Source of the DNA: CBDHFQ01 sp965262565
GTDB taxonomy: Bacteria; Bacteroidota; Bacteroidia; J057
Reading direction: 5' to 3'
NCBI GenBank assembly: GCA_965262565.1
Contig: CBDHFQ010000020.1
Coordinates: 496,001-560,000, forward strand
Length of the DNA stretch: 64,000 nucleotides
Positions 36,027 through 45,306 of this stretch are shown in pieces. The notes under the pieces were generated by a model that was given only the letters and a program-made list of their open reading frames with translations, was not told the origin of the DNA and did not search any database. The position numbers and the translations under genes were made by a program. Every line of letters starts with the position of its first letter. Position 1 is the first letter of the stretch.

Positions 36027-37967
36027 ATGAAATATATCTTTTGGGGCATTTTGTTTATTTTTAGCCAATGGTTCAATGCTACTGGACAGACCCTGGTGGT
36101 AGGAGCAGAAGATCCCAAGGAAGTTGTCACGATATCGACAGATCAAGCCTACGACTCGATCATGGTGAAAAATAACGCTATCCTTAATATTGTCGGGGGA
36201 AATGTATCCATTAAACAGGCAGTAATATTATCTAATCAAGCACAACTCAATGTGCAAAATGCTACCTATGCGAATGTCGGAACTTTTATTTTGACGGATA
36301 CCTCCAGTGCTATATTGACTGGATCTATAGCCCTATTCTGTGATATTTTGACGGCCCGAAATGCACGACTTTTTATCTTGGGGGCCAATGTGGAAATTCC
36401 TATGCTTTTTAAGAGCCAATTTTCCTGGAATGCCTTCGACAATAGCCAGATTGAAGTGAGCTACTGCCAGTTTAATTTAGGTCAAGGAGCCTTGGCTGGA
36501 GAGTTTAGCGGGAATTCGGAAATAGATTTGAATGTGGTAAGTTTTGCTACGAACCAACTGCCATTTACCTGGGCACTACAGGACTTTAGCATTGCGGTTT
36601 CGGATAGTGTGTTCGGCGGACAAGAATTTACCATTGATCAACATGCACAATTATCCATTACCAATGCAGATGCCGCTCTGGTATGGTATAGTTTCCAACA
36701 AGGCGATACGGCAGATTATAGTTATCCACCCCCTAATGGATCTGTTCCCAACGCCAGTGCTATCGTGGATTCGGTTTATCAGTTTGACGCATCTTTGGAA
36801 GGAATTAGTGGCGTAGATTTTAGGGTTACCTTAAATAATATTTCGAATGTATTTTGGGGAATATTGATGACAGAAGGTGCTGAGGTAAGACTAAGCAATT
36901 CTACCGTGCTATCCAGTGGGTTCATTTTTAGCTCATTTCCTGCCAAACGACAAATAGCTTCAAATTTTGTTAATGATTCTACTTATACGGACTTTACTGC
37001 TCCCTTTTCGGATAGAACATTGAGCTTAAATAATTCGAAACTGGTGGCATGGAATTTTTACACGGCAGGTGGAGATGAATTGACCATAGAAGACAGCTTT
37101 TATGGGGAAAGTTGGGCCTTCGATAATAGCATCCTAAGAATCAATCATAGTGTATGCGATGGGACGGGAGGATCAGTTACTTTGCTGGACAATGGTCAAC
37201 TATTCGCTGATCATAGCCGTTTTTTTCGAGCTTCAGGGGATGCCCAAATATTAAATATACAGCAAGATGCCTTAGTGAGTTTGTCAGCATGTCAGATTGA
37301 AGGAAATGTGAGTGTGAGTGGAAATGCCTGGGCATTGTTAAATAATACCACTTTCGATACTCCTCCTACTGTCACTCATAATGCTCTTTTTTCTGCGGTG
37401 GTGATGGATACTATGCCTGACATCATTGGCACACATACAACTCAATTTATTAGGGGAAGCCTGGAACTCATTCGAGGACCAGAAAATAATCGCAACTATT
37501 CCACCATTTCTTTAGCTTATTCTCAGCCGGATACCTCAGATATCAGGCTTATTTCTGAGACACCTTTTTCCGATACGAGCTTTGAAGGAGAGTTAGCTTC
37601 CTGGACCACAAGCGATGTGCCTGCGGGAGATTATTTGCTATGGCTCATTGTCCTGATAGATAATGATACGGCCCATGTGATTTCTCAACCGGTGAAGATA
37701 GATGTGGCGAATAGTATCTCTGATCAGTTGGCGCGTGAAAAACTATCCATTTATCCTATGTCGTTTGAAGGAAGAATTAAGGTAGAAAGTAATGAGGTGA
37801 TGGAAAAGCTCAGTTTATTTGATATGTCGGGGAGGGAAATCAAAAAAGAAGAGGTGATTAGTACCCGATTTGAACTGGATGCTAAGCCTCTTCCTGCAGG
37901 ATTATATGTGCTAGCGGTAGCGTGGATCAATGGGGCTAACACCTTTCGAAAAGTATGGATTCCATAA
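36027..37967 (+). CDS. type IX cargo protein with beta-helix-like repeats
   Basis: A 646-residue exported protein with a signal peptide ending near TGQ (21). The body (about 25-480) consists of short strand-turn repeats rich in N, D, S and hydrophobic residues (NNAILNIVGGNVSIKQAVIL, NATYANVGTFILTDTSSAIL and so on), as expected for a right-handed parallel beta-helix. Residues about 575-646 form a T9SS type A tail (IYPMSFEGRIKV ... LSLFDMSGREIKKEE ... LPAGLYVLAVAW). No catalytic motif was identified; a polysaccharide lyase-like or adhesive role is possible. It stands alone between the terminator and a convergent gene that starts one base after its stop codon. Confidence 0.72.
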   Translation: MKYIFWGILFIFSQWFNATGQTLVVGAEDPKEVVTISTDQAYDSIMVKNNAILNIVGGNVSIKQAVILSNQAQLNVQNATYANVGTFILTDTSSAILTGSIALFCDILTARNARLFILGANVEIPMLFKSQFSWNAFDNSQIEVSYCQFNLGQGALAGEFSGNSEIDLNVVSFATNQLPFTWALQDFSIAVSDSVFGGQEFTIDQHAQLSITNADAALVWYSFQQGDTADYSYPPPNGSVPNASAIVDSVYQFDASLEGISGVDFRVTLNNISNVFWGILMTEGAEVRLSNSTVLSSGFIFSSFPAKRQIASNFVNDSTYTDFTAPFSDRTLSLNNSKLVAWNFYTAGGDELTIEDSFYGESWAFDNSILRINHSVCDGTGGSVTLLDNGQLFADHSRFFRASGDAQILNIQQDALVSLSACQIEGNVSVSGNAWALLNNTTFDTPPTVTHNALFSAVVMDTMPDIIGTHTTQFIRGSLELIRGPENNRNYSTISLAYSQPDTSDIRLISETPFSDTSFEGELASWTTSDVPAGDYLLWLIVLIDNDTAHVISQPVKIDVANSISDQLAREKLSIYPMSFEGRIKVESNEVMEKLSLFDMSGREIKKEEVISTRFELDAKPLPAGLYVLAVAWINGANTFRKVWIP

Positions 37968-37968
37968 A

Positions 37969-38904
37969 TTATTCTCTAATAATTAATCCTGTTTGATTGA
38001 TTTCTTCTTCTACCAGATCTCTTACTTGCTGAAGGTTCAAATTAGCGTTTGGATCATCTCGATTGATTGAATTAATTCGCTCTTCCAAAAATTTCAGGGC
38101 ATTATCGTCTAACACAAAACGGCCACTTCTATCCACGCGACCTGTAATGTTAGGAAGATCCTCATTGGTCAGAGAAAGAAGAAAGCAAAATACAAATATC
38201 GATTCAGAAGATTTTTCCAGAGTCATTTTTGCTCCTCCATCAATGGTTGGGATAGAATAGGCGATTTGGTCGAAGTCCAGATGGCCACTTTCCCCACAAA
38301 TATCGGGATAGGCATTATCTAGAAAAGTTCCTCTAATTTCAGGTGTAAAATACAACTCTACAGGATCTCTATCTTCTAGCACAAATCTAGCTACTCCACT
38401 CTTATCGATCTGAATGAAAATGGAAGGCAACTGGACTATTTCGATATATCCCCTTACTTCAAATCTGGGATCCGCCAAATTAATGGTTGTCGTAGGCCCA
38501 ATATCTGGCAACAACTTAAACGCGGCAGTTTTTCCACCCAGTAATTGTAAATTGTTGGAGATGAGGGTGAATTGGTTGCCTCCGAAAGCAGGTAATTTAC
38601 AGTGTAGCGGTCTTGAAAAAACTTGGCCACTCTCGACTCCACCAGTAATGTCCCAGGTAAAAACGTGATTCGGTTCAGGTAGACCAAATAATTCTCTATC
38701 CTGATCCTGGTCTGGAGAAGGTAACGTAAATGCTGGGATCCTCGCTCTTACTCTTAAAGTGACGAATTCAGTATTGGGATTGGCTATTGTGAGAAAATAT
38801 CCCTGGACCACTCGCCTGAAAGGAGCATTTACAGGATTATCAATAGGCCCCATGACGGGAGCTATTCTTTTGACTAATAATTCGAAGGTGCTGATATCTG
38901 CCAT
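37969..38904 (-). CDS. protein of unknown function, cytoplasmic
   Basis: A 311-residue protein. The longer frame to 39009 starts with TTG; ATG 38904 (MADISTFELLVKRIAPVMGP) is preferred. There is no signal peptide or membrane span. Text such as YFLTIANPNTEFVTLRVRAR and VVQGYFLTI suggests a beta-rich N-terminal domain, followed by FIQIDKSGVARFVLEDRDPV and a closing helical part (about 270-311, LEERINSINRDD and QQVRDLVEEEINQ). I do not recognise a family. It converges with the beta-helix cargo gene, leaving one base between the two stop codons, and diverges from the metalloprotease gene. Confidence 0.6.
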   Translation of the reverse strand: MADISTFELLVKRIAPVMGPIDNPVNAPFRRVVQGYFLTIANPNTEFVTLRVRARIPAFTLPSPDQDQDRELFGLPEPNHVFTWDITGGVESGQVFSRPLHCKLPAFGGNQFTLISNNLQLLGGKTAAFKLLPDIGPTTTINLADPRFEVRGYIEIVQLPSIFIQIDKSGVARFVLEDRDPVELYFTPEIRGTFLDNAYPDICGESGHLDFDQIAYSIPTIDGGAKMTLEKSSESIFVFCFLLSLTNEDLPNITGRVDRSGRFVLDDNALKFLEERINSINRDDPNANLNLQQVRDLVEEEINQTGLIIRE

Positions 38905-39071
38905 GATGAAGCAATGATTAAGTGTGATTTTGTTTATTAATGCCAATTCATGTATATGTGTTACGGGTATGGGAAATAATTTTGTAGAAATCTTTGTAGC
39001 TCTTCCCAAACTTTACTTATCCGGTAGATGTTCTTACATTTGTTATTTAAACATAGGTAGATTAAATTTCC

Positions 39072-41582
39072 ATGTTATCAATTTATATGAAAAGCAGTAT
39101 GAAATGTTACTACTACTATTTTGCCTTGATGAGAAGCATTGTTGTTTTGTTGTTAATGGTCTTTAGTGTAAGTCTCTCCTTGGCTCAGGATAAAGAGGAA
39201 GAAAAGGAAGAGGAGAAGAAAAAAGGGCCTAAAGCTTTTTCAGAACTCATTACTGAAGATGCAGTGAGCGATGATGGGTTATTTACTGTGCATCAACTTG
39301 ACAATAAGTATTATTTTGAGATAGCGGATAGCTTATTGGAACGGGAAATCTTACTGGTAAGCCGCATTGCAGGGACTATTCAAGGGTTTAATTTTGGAGG
39401 AGCGGGAATGAAAGCGCGGAGCCAACAAGTTTGGAGATGGCAAAAGAAAGATAATTCCATATTATTGAGGTCGGTATCTCACAATAGTGTGGCGGATGAA
39501 AATTTACCTATTTATACCTCCGTTCGGAATAACAATTTCGAGCCGGTGATTATGGTGTTTGAGATAGCTGCTTTGGGAGAGGATTCCGCTTCATATCTCA
39601 TAGAGGTGAATAATTTGTTTGAATCAGATGTGCCAATGATCGGACCGCTAAGCAAATCCCAAAAGGAGAATTTTAAGGTGAAGGGATTGGATAAGGAGAG
39701 AAGTTTGATTACCAGAGTGAAGAGTTTTCCATTGAACACAGAAGTTCGGCATATCCTGACCTATAATGCGGATGAGATTCCAGCCAATCAATCCACTAAT
39801 ACCCTGTCCATTGAGATGAATCAGTCGATGATTTTGTTGCCCAAAGAACCGATGCAACCCAGATTATACGATCCTCGGGTGGGATATTTTTCTGTGGAGC
39901 AGGTGGACTATGGGAGAGATGCCCAAAAAGCAGATGAAAGGAAATATATTACTCGTTGGCGCTTAGAACCCAAAGATCCTGAAGCTTTTGCCAGAGGAGA
40001 GTTGGTGGAGCCAAAGAAACCGATTGTTTATTATATTGATCCTGCGACTCCTGAAAAATGGCGTACATATATTAAGCAAGGGGTGGATGATTGGGAAGTA
40101 GCTTTTAGAGAAGCAGGATTCAAGAATGCGATTAGAGGGGAATATCCACCGACACCAGAAGAAGATCCCGATTGGAGCCCTGAAGATGTGCGTTATTCTG
40201 TCATTAGATATACCGCTAATCCCATTCAAAATGCACAAGGACCGCATGTACACGATCCCCGTTCAGGCGAAATTATAGAGAGTGATATTATTTGGTATCA
40301 CAATGTGATGAATTTACTAAGAAATTGGTACTTCATACAAACAGCAGCTGTTAATCCCGATGCGAGAAGCGTAACATTTGGAGATGAAGTGATGGGAGAG
40401 TTGATTCGGTTTGTGTCTGCGCATGAGGTGGGACATACCTTGGGATTTCCGCATAATATGGGGTCGAGTTTTTCCTATCCGGTGGATTCCTTGCGTTCCA
40501 AAACCTTTACCGAAAAGATGGGAACCTGTTCTTCCATTATGGATTATGCTCGTTTTAATTATGTAGCACAACCTGGAGATGATGCGGCATTGCTCCCAGG
40601 CGTAGGGGTTTATGATAAATGGGCGGTAAAATGGGGATATTCTCCTTTGCCTAAGGCGGATTCTCCAGATGCAGAAAAAGATACCTTAAATGCCTGGATT
40701 CGGTCGCATGAAGGAGATATGATGTATTGGTACGGCCAACAAGTAGTTGATCCGATTGATCCCAGAGCGCAGACGGAGGATTTAAGTGATAATGCGATGC
40801 AGGCGAGTACGTATGGGATAGAAAATCTTAAACGCATTGTGTCGAATTTGGTGGAATGGACCGAGGAAAATGGAAAAACCTATGAGGATTTGGAGGAATT
40901 GTATAATCAAGTGGTGATTCAGTGGGGGAGGTATAATGGACATGTCAAATCTAATATTGGTGGGATATATGAAACGCATAAAACATATGATCAGGAAGGG
41001 GCGGTGTATGACGTGGTAGACCGAGAGAAACAACAAGATGCCATGAATTGGTTGTTGCGTGAGACCTTTAGTACGCCTGAGTGGTTGTTGGTCGAGGAAA
41101 TATTGGAACGTATAGAAGGGACGGGAACGATGGAGCGGATCAGGAACTTTCAGGTACGGGAATTAAACCGTTTGCTGGACTTTGGCCGATTGGCACGATT
41201 AATAGAAGCTGAGATGAAATGGGGGGAAGCAGCGTATCCGGTCTTGGAGATGATGGATGATTTACGGGTTGGGATATGGTCTGAGTTAGTCAAAGGAGAT
41301 GCGATTGATCCGATGAGGAGAAATTTACAGCGGGCGTATATAGAGCGGATGGAGCATTTGATGACGGAAGAGCAGGAGAAACCGACGAATGAATTTGTGC
41401 TGCGCAGTTTTACGGTCGTAGATGCCAGTCAGTCGGATATTCGTCCTATTGTGAGGGGGCAGTTGAACGAATTGATGGAAGAGATAGAGGATGCGATCGA
41501 TAAGACGGATGATCGGATGTCGCGCTATCATTTGGAGGACGCGAAAGAGCGAATTGATGGGATATTGGATCCTGAGGATTGA
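39072..41582 (+). CDS. zinc-dependent metalloprotease (DUF5117/DUF4953 type), exported
   Basis: An 836-residue protein. Of several in-frame ATG codons (39072, 39090, 39099, 39129) the last gives the cleanest signal peptide (MRSIVVLLLMVFSVSLSLAQ); the longest form is listed. A charged linker (DKEEEKEEEKKKG) follows, then DUF5118/DUF5117-like and the metalloprotease domain with HEVGHTLGFPHN (residues 451-462 in the longest form; HExxHxxGxxH zinc ligands) and SSIMDY (Met-turn) about 35 residues later. This is the metzincin layout. Known members are large periplasmic or surface proteases of Bacteroidota without a known substrate. Its 3' end adjoins the repeat array, which begins 17 bases after the stop codon. 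Confidence 0.88.
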   Translation: MLSIYMKSSMKCYYYYFALMRSIVVLLLMVFSVSLSLAQDKEEEKEEEKKKGPKAFSELITEDAVSDDGLFTVHQLDNKYYFEIADSLLEREILLVSRIAGTIQGFNFGGAGMKARSQQVWRWQKKDNSILLRSVSHNSVADENLPIYTSVRNNNFEPVIMVFEIAALGEDSASYLIEVNNLFESDVPMIGPLSKSQKENFKVKGLDKERSLITRVKSFPLNTEVRHILTYNADEIPANQSTNTLSIEMNQSMILLPKEPMQPRLYDPRVGYFSVEQVDYGRDAQKADERKYITRWRLEPKDPEAFARGELVEPKKPIVYYIDPATPEKWRTYIKQGVDDWEVAFREAGFKNAIRGEYPPTPEEDPDWSPEDVRYSVIRYTANPIQNAQGPHVHDPRSGEIIESDIIWYHNVMNLLRNWYFIQTAAVNPDARSVTFGDEVMGELIRFVSAHEVGHTLGFPHNMGSSFSYPVDSLRSKTFTEKMGTCSSIMDYARFNYVAQPGDDAALLPGVGVYDKWAVKWGYSPLPKADSPDAEKDTLNAWIRSHEGDMMYWYGQQVVDPIDPRAQTEDLSDNAMQASTYGIENLKRIVSNLVEWTEENGKTYEDLEELYNQVVIQWGRYNGHVKSNIGGIYETHKTYDQEGAVYDVVDREKQQDAMNWLLRETFSTPEWLLVEEILERIEGTGTMERIRNFQVRELNRLLDFGRLARLIEAEMKWGEAAYPVLEMMDDLRVGIWSELVKGDAIDPMRRNLQRAYIERMEHLMTEEQEKPTNEFVLRSFTVVDASQSDIRPIVRGQLNELMEEIEDAIDKTDDRMSRYHLEDAKERIDGILDPED

Positions 41583-41598
41583 TGATGGAGAGGAGAGT

Positions 41599-42046
41599 AG
41601 ACGCATTGTGATGCGTCTTTACCTCAAGGATGATGCGTCTATTGCTGTGCGGGGTATTTATGGGAGAGGAGACGAGACGCATTGTGATGCGTCTGTACCT
41701 CAAGGATGATGCGTCTATTGCTGTGCGGGGTATTTATGGGAGAGGAGAAGATGCGATGATGCGTCTGTACCTCAAGGATGATGCGTCTTTTGCTGTGCGG
41801 GGTATTTATGGGAGAGGAGAGAGACGCATTGTGATGCGTCTGTACATCAAGGATGATGCGTCTATTGCTGTGCGGGGTATTTATGGGAGAGGAGACGCAT
41901 TGTGATGCGTCTTTACCTCAAGGATGATGCGTCTGTACCTCAAGGATGATGCGTCTATTGCTGTGCGGGGTATTTATGGGAGAGGAGAGGAGACGCATTG
42001 TGATGCGTCTGTACCTCAAGGATGATGCGTCTTTACCTCAAGGATG
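41599..42046. repeat. tandem array of palindromic repeats between the metalloprotease and ridA
   Basis: The 455 bases between the stop codons of two convergent genes hold this array. A perfect palindrome AGACGCAT-TGTG-ATGCGTCT occurs five times (41599, 41675, 41822, 41893, 41991). A third-place unit near 41750 has lost its left arm. The 9-base core GATGCGTCT occurs 13 times, each followed by one of two texts: a short one, G/T-TACCTCAAGGAT, or a long one, ATTGCTGTGCGGGGTATTTA then TGGGAGAGGA. Unit lengths are about 70-98 bases. The last short unit supplies the end of ridA, including its stop codon. It looks like a REP/MITE-type intergenic repeat cluster. Weakly similar palindromes (AGACGCATTGCAATGCGTCT type) are known to me from other bacteria; not checked here. 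Confidence 0.85.
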
Positions 42047-42535
42047 ACCTACCGTTCCTTCTGCTATCACCGCCACTGCTTCTATCTCAATCAAAAATCG
42101 TTCGTAAGCTAAGGAGGTTACTCCCACCAAGGTACTGGCAGGCATATCTGTATCGCCCATCACTTCTTTTCGTACATTTCTGAACGTCTCCAGATCCTCT
42201 TCTTCATAATCTACGATATAGGTATTCATCTTTACAATATCCTTAAAGCTCGCTCCTGCCGATTGTAATTCTGTTTCTAACTTTCCCAAAGCAGCCCGCA
42301 TCTGACTTGCCAAATCATCGCCTTCTCCCAACTGGCCGGAGATATACAGGGTCTTCACCCCATGGGCACTAACCGAAACTACCTGGGAATATCCATTGGT
42401 AGGGTGGAGGTAAGTTTTGGTTATCTCTGACGAATCGTGTTTGTGTTTATCTACATGGGTGTGTTCGTGGTCTGACGTAGCAACGGGTTGGCAGGCGAAC
42501 ATGATCCAGGGAATAAAATATAGGAGCTTCTTCAT
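42038..42535 (-). CDS. RidA/YjgF-family protein with lipoprotein signal
   Basis: A 165-residue protein. The longer frame to 42589 adds residues before a clear signal; ATG 42535 gives MKKLLYFIPWIMFAC with lipobox Cys15, followed by a His/Asp/Glu-rich spacer (DHEHTHVDKHKHD, about 21-34) that may bind metal. The RidA fold follows (about 50-160): VKTLYISGQLGEGDDL, FKDIVKMNTYIVDY and MPASTLVGVTSLAYERFLIEIEAVAV, which carries the reactive-amine site region including the arginine (YERF). Known cytoplasmic members hydrolyse reactive enamines; a lipid-anchored version must act in the envelope, so its substrate is open. Its last residues lie inside the repeat array. Confidence 0.88.
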   Translation of the reverse strand: MKKLLYFIPWIMFACQPVATSDHEHTHVDKHKHDSSEITKTYLHPTNGYSQVVSVSAHGVKTLYISGQLGEGDDLASQMRAALGKLETELQSAGASFKDIVKMNTYIVDYEEEDLETFRNVRKEVMGDTDMPASTLVGVTSLAYERFLIEIEAVAVIAEGTVGHP

Positions 42536-42711
42536 GTGAAATAAATATTTGAGTAAATGAATGTAGTTTATTAACAAGCTGAAAGTCAAATATATGAGAT
42601 ATCCTTGGAAGATGCGTTCATTTCTCCTTACATTAATAATACTTCATATTTTAGAAGTATTTAAAAATAGCTATATTAGAAGTTAACTTAGATCATTATT
42701 TACCTGCTAAT

Positions 42712-44178
42712 ATGCGGATTGCTTTGACAATGAAAAGATTACCAGTTCTTCTCCTTCTTGCTACCTTATCCACCATCTGTATTTCCCTCTCCGCTCAAAT
42801 CAGTGAGGAAAAAGCGGCCCAAATAAACAGATTGTTTAGCCCCTGGAACTATCCTGTCTCTCCTGGAGCGGCGGTAGGAATTATTCAGGACGGAAAATTG
42901 GTCTTTAAGAAAGGGTATGGCATGGCTGATTTGGAACACAACATTCCTATAAGCCCCCATTCAGCCTTTTATATTGGCTCTGTATCCAAGCAGTTCGTGA
43001 CCATGTGTATTTTGCTCCTGGAAGAAGAAGGAAAGCTTACCTTGGATGATGAGATTCAAACCTATTTGCCTGATTTTCCTACCTATAATGCGCCACTAAC
43101 GATTCGCAACTTCATTCATCATACCAGTGGAGTCCGAGATAATTTAACGCTCTGGGAATTAACAGGGAAGGACTATTACGATCATATCGACAAGAACCAA
43201 ATCTATGAATTGATCAAGCGACAAAAATCCTTGAACTTTACACCTGGGGAAAAATTCCTCTACTCTAATTCCTGTTATTTTATGTTGGGAATGATTGTAG
43301 AAAAAGCTTCGGGCATGTCTTTAAGGGATTTTGCCGAACAACATATATTCGATCCTCTGGAGATGAATCGTACTCACTTTCACGATGATCACCGACACCT
43401 GATTCCTAATCGCGCTTTTAGTTATGATCCTGCAGGAGATGGACAATGGTTCGACAATCTCATTTTGCGCTATGATTTGGTAGGATCTGGAGGAATCTAT
43501 TCTACCATCGAAGATTTAGCCAAATGGGATGCCAATTTCTACGACAACCGATTGGGGAAGGGAAATCCCTGGTTGATAGAGCATATGCATGAAGAAGGAA
43601 GGCTCAATCATGGCGAAAGTTGTGGATATGCCTATGCCCTGATCAATGGAACCTATAGAGGATTAAAAACGGTAAGTCATGGAGGAGCATTGGCAGGATA
43701 TCGGGCGGAATTGATGCGATTTCCCGATCAGGCTTTTTCAGTCGTGATTTTGGCCAATGTTTCAGACTTTACCCCCACCGAAATGGCGTATAAAGTGGCG
43801 GATATTATGTTAGCTGAGGCGTTTGAAGAAGAAGAACCCATAGCTTCTACAGCACCCAGAGATGAATCAAGTCAGGAAACCGAGGAAGAAATCACTCAAA
43901 GTAGGAATATTGCTTCTGTGCCAATGATCAGGTTCGATGATTATGTGGGAAGCTATTATAGTGAGGAATTGGATGTGGCATATGTCATTTCGCTCGATCA
44001 AAACCAATTGATGTTGAAGATAGGAAACAATGAGTTGGGGCAGGTGAATGTAGATGGTAGAGATAAGCTATCGACTCAGTATTTAAAACTAAGCTTTGAA
44101 CGGAAAAATGATAAAATAAGTGGATTTACCCTGGATGCTGAAAGAGTAACTAATTTGACTTTTAAGAAGGAAAATTAA
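42712..44178 (+). CDS. beta-lactamase-fold serine hydrolase with C-terminal domain
   Basis: A 488-residue exported protein; the signal ends near SAQ (29). Catalytic motifs are SVSK (Ser90-Lys93), YSN (184-186) and SHGG near residue 332 (KTG-box counterpart). After the hydrolase domain (about 35-375) there is an acidic linker (EEEEPIASTAPRDE ... QETEEEI) and a lipocalin-like C-terminal domain (about 405-488, DDYVGSYYSEELDVAYVIS) typical of this family. Substrate unknown (ester or D-amino acid peptide). It differs from the shorter lipoprotein at 11803. The ThuA-domain gene follows after 43 bases on the same strand. Confidence 0.88.
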   Translation: MRIALTMKRLPVLLLLATLSTICISLSAQISEEKAAQINRLFSPWNYPVSPGAAVGIIQDGKLVFKKGYGMADLEHNIPISPHSAFYIGSVSKQFVTMCILLLEEEGKLTLDDEIQTYLPDFPTYNAPLTIRNFIHHTSGVRDNLTLWELTGKDYYDHIDKNQIYELIKRQKSLNFTPGEKFLYSNSCYFMLGMIVEKASGMSLRDFAEQHIFDPLEMNRTHFHDDHRHLIPNRAFSYDPAGDGQWFDNLILRYDLVGSGGIYSTIEDLAKWDANFYDNRLGKGNPWLIEHMHEEGRLNHGESCGYAYALINGTYRGLKTVSHGGALAGYRAELMRFPDQAFSVVILANVSDFTPTEMAYKVADIMLAEAFEEEEPIASTAPRDESSQETEEEITQSRNIASVPMIRFDDYVGSYYSEELDVAYVISLDQNQLMLKIGNNELGQVNVDGRDKLSTQYLKLSFERKNDKISGFTLDAERVTNLTFKKEN

Positions 44179-44221
44179 TTGAATTGATCAATCATTTCTT
44201 CTTGCTTTTATTTCATCACCT

Positions 44222-45088
44222 ATGCTAAAAAAGATTCTCATTATTATCGGAAGTACCATTTTGGGATTGATCCTGATCGCCTTTATTAGTATTTCGTTGT
44301 TTATCTACAATATGGGGGATGGATTCGATACCTTTGAAGATACACCACCTCAATTGCCTGCGAACCTGAACGAAAAAGCGATATTGATCTTCTCCAAAAC
44401 CAATGGATTCAGGCATGGAGACGCGATTGAAGCAGCTATTTCCCTCTATCGCCAACAAGCAGCAGCCAATGGTTGGACCTTATTCGAGACCGAGAATGGT
44501 GCTGTGTTTAATCAGGAGCAGTTGAGCCGATTTAAGGTGGTGGTTTGGAACAATACGACAGGCAAAGTACTAACGGAGGATCAACGAGCAGCTTTTAAGC
44601 AGTATTTGGAAAGGGGAGGTGGTTTTGTGGGCGTACATGGAGCCGGAGATCATTCCCATCAATGGGATTGGTATGAAGATGAGGTGATTCGTGCGCACTT
44701 TTCCCATCATAATATTGCCTGGGATCTGGATACTGGTACCTTATATTTAGAAACAGATACTGCCTATGCTGATCTATCTCAGGGGCTACTACCTAGCCTG
44801 GAACATCAAGATGAGTGGTATGTCTTTTACGATAATCCCAGAGAACATGGCTGTCATATCCTGTACACGGCGGATGAAAAGACTTTCAGTACTAATGGTA
44901 ATATAGGGTTTTTGGTTACTGATAAGGATTTTGGGATGGGAGAAGATCATCCTATCGTTTGGTATCATGAATTGGAAGGAGAGGGGAGAGTGTTTTACTC
45001 AGCTTTGGGACATCATGCTGAAGCTTTTGACAGTGAAAACTATCAACGGGTATTGGAAAATGGGATTCGTTGGGTGGGTAGATTTTAA
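44222..45088 (+). CDS. ThuA-domain protein, membrane-anchored
   Basis: A 288-residue protein with an N-terminal membrane span (about residues 5-28) and a ThuA domain (about 50-285): ILIFSKTNGFRHGDAIEAA, VVVWNNTTGKVLTEDQRAAF, GGGFVGVHGAGDHSHQWDWY, HPIVWYHELEGEGRVFYSALGH. The fold is related to class I glutamine amidotransferases (Trehalose utilization, PF06283) but the catalytic cysteine is missing, as usual for the family. ThuA proteins are found with sugar utilisation genes; their biochemical activity is uncertain. It is in one run with the serine hydrolase upstream. Confidence 0.9.
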   Translation: MLKKILIIIGSTILGLILIAFISISLFIYNMGDGFDTFEDTPPQLPANLNEKAILIFSKTNGFRHGDAIEAAISLYRQQAAANGWTLFETENGAVFNQEQLSRFKVVVWNNTTGKVLTEDQRAAFKQYLERGGGFVGVHGAGDHSHQWDWYEDEVIRAHFSHHNIAWDLDTGTLYLETDTAYADLSQGLLPSLEHQDEWYVFYDNPREHGCHILYTADEKTFSTNGNIGFLVTDKDFGMGEDHPIVWYHELEGEGRVFYSALGHHAEAFDSENYQRVLENGIRWVGRF

Positions 45089-45306
45089 GCTTGTTCTTCA
45101 TTGTCCCACATCTAGCCCTACTCCTTTAGTCAGTATAAATAATGATCCCATGATGCATTAAGTTTTAGGAATAAGTGACCATAAGAATGGTTACGAAAGA
45201 TGGACTCCTCTGCTATATGCCAGTTTAATTTTAATATTGCCGTCCAACTTACATTATAGATGAAGAGTTAAGGTTTATTTTCCCACAATAACCTAACATC
45301 TTCTGT

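Noticed and set aside
41599..42046. CRISPR array
   Set aside because: The repeat units vary in length, the spacers are themselves repeated, and no cas genes are near.
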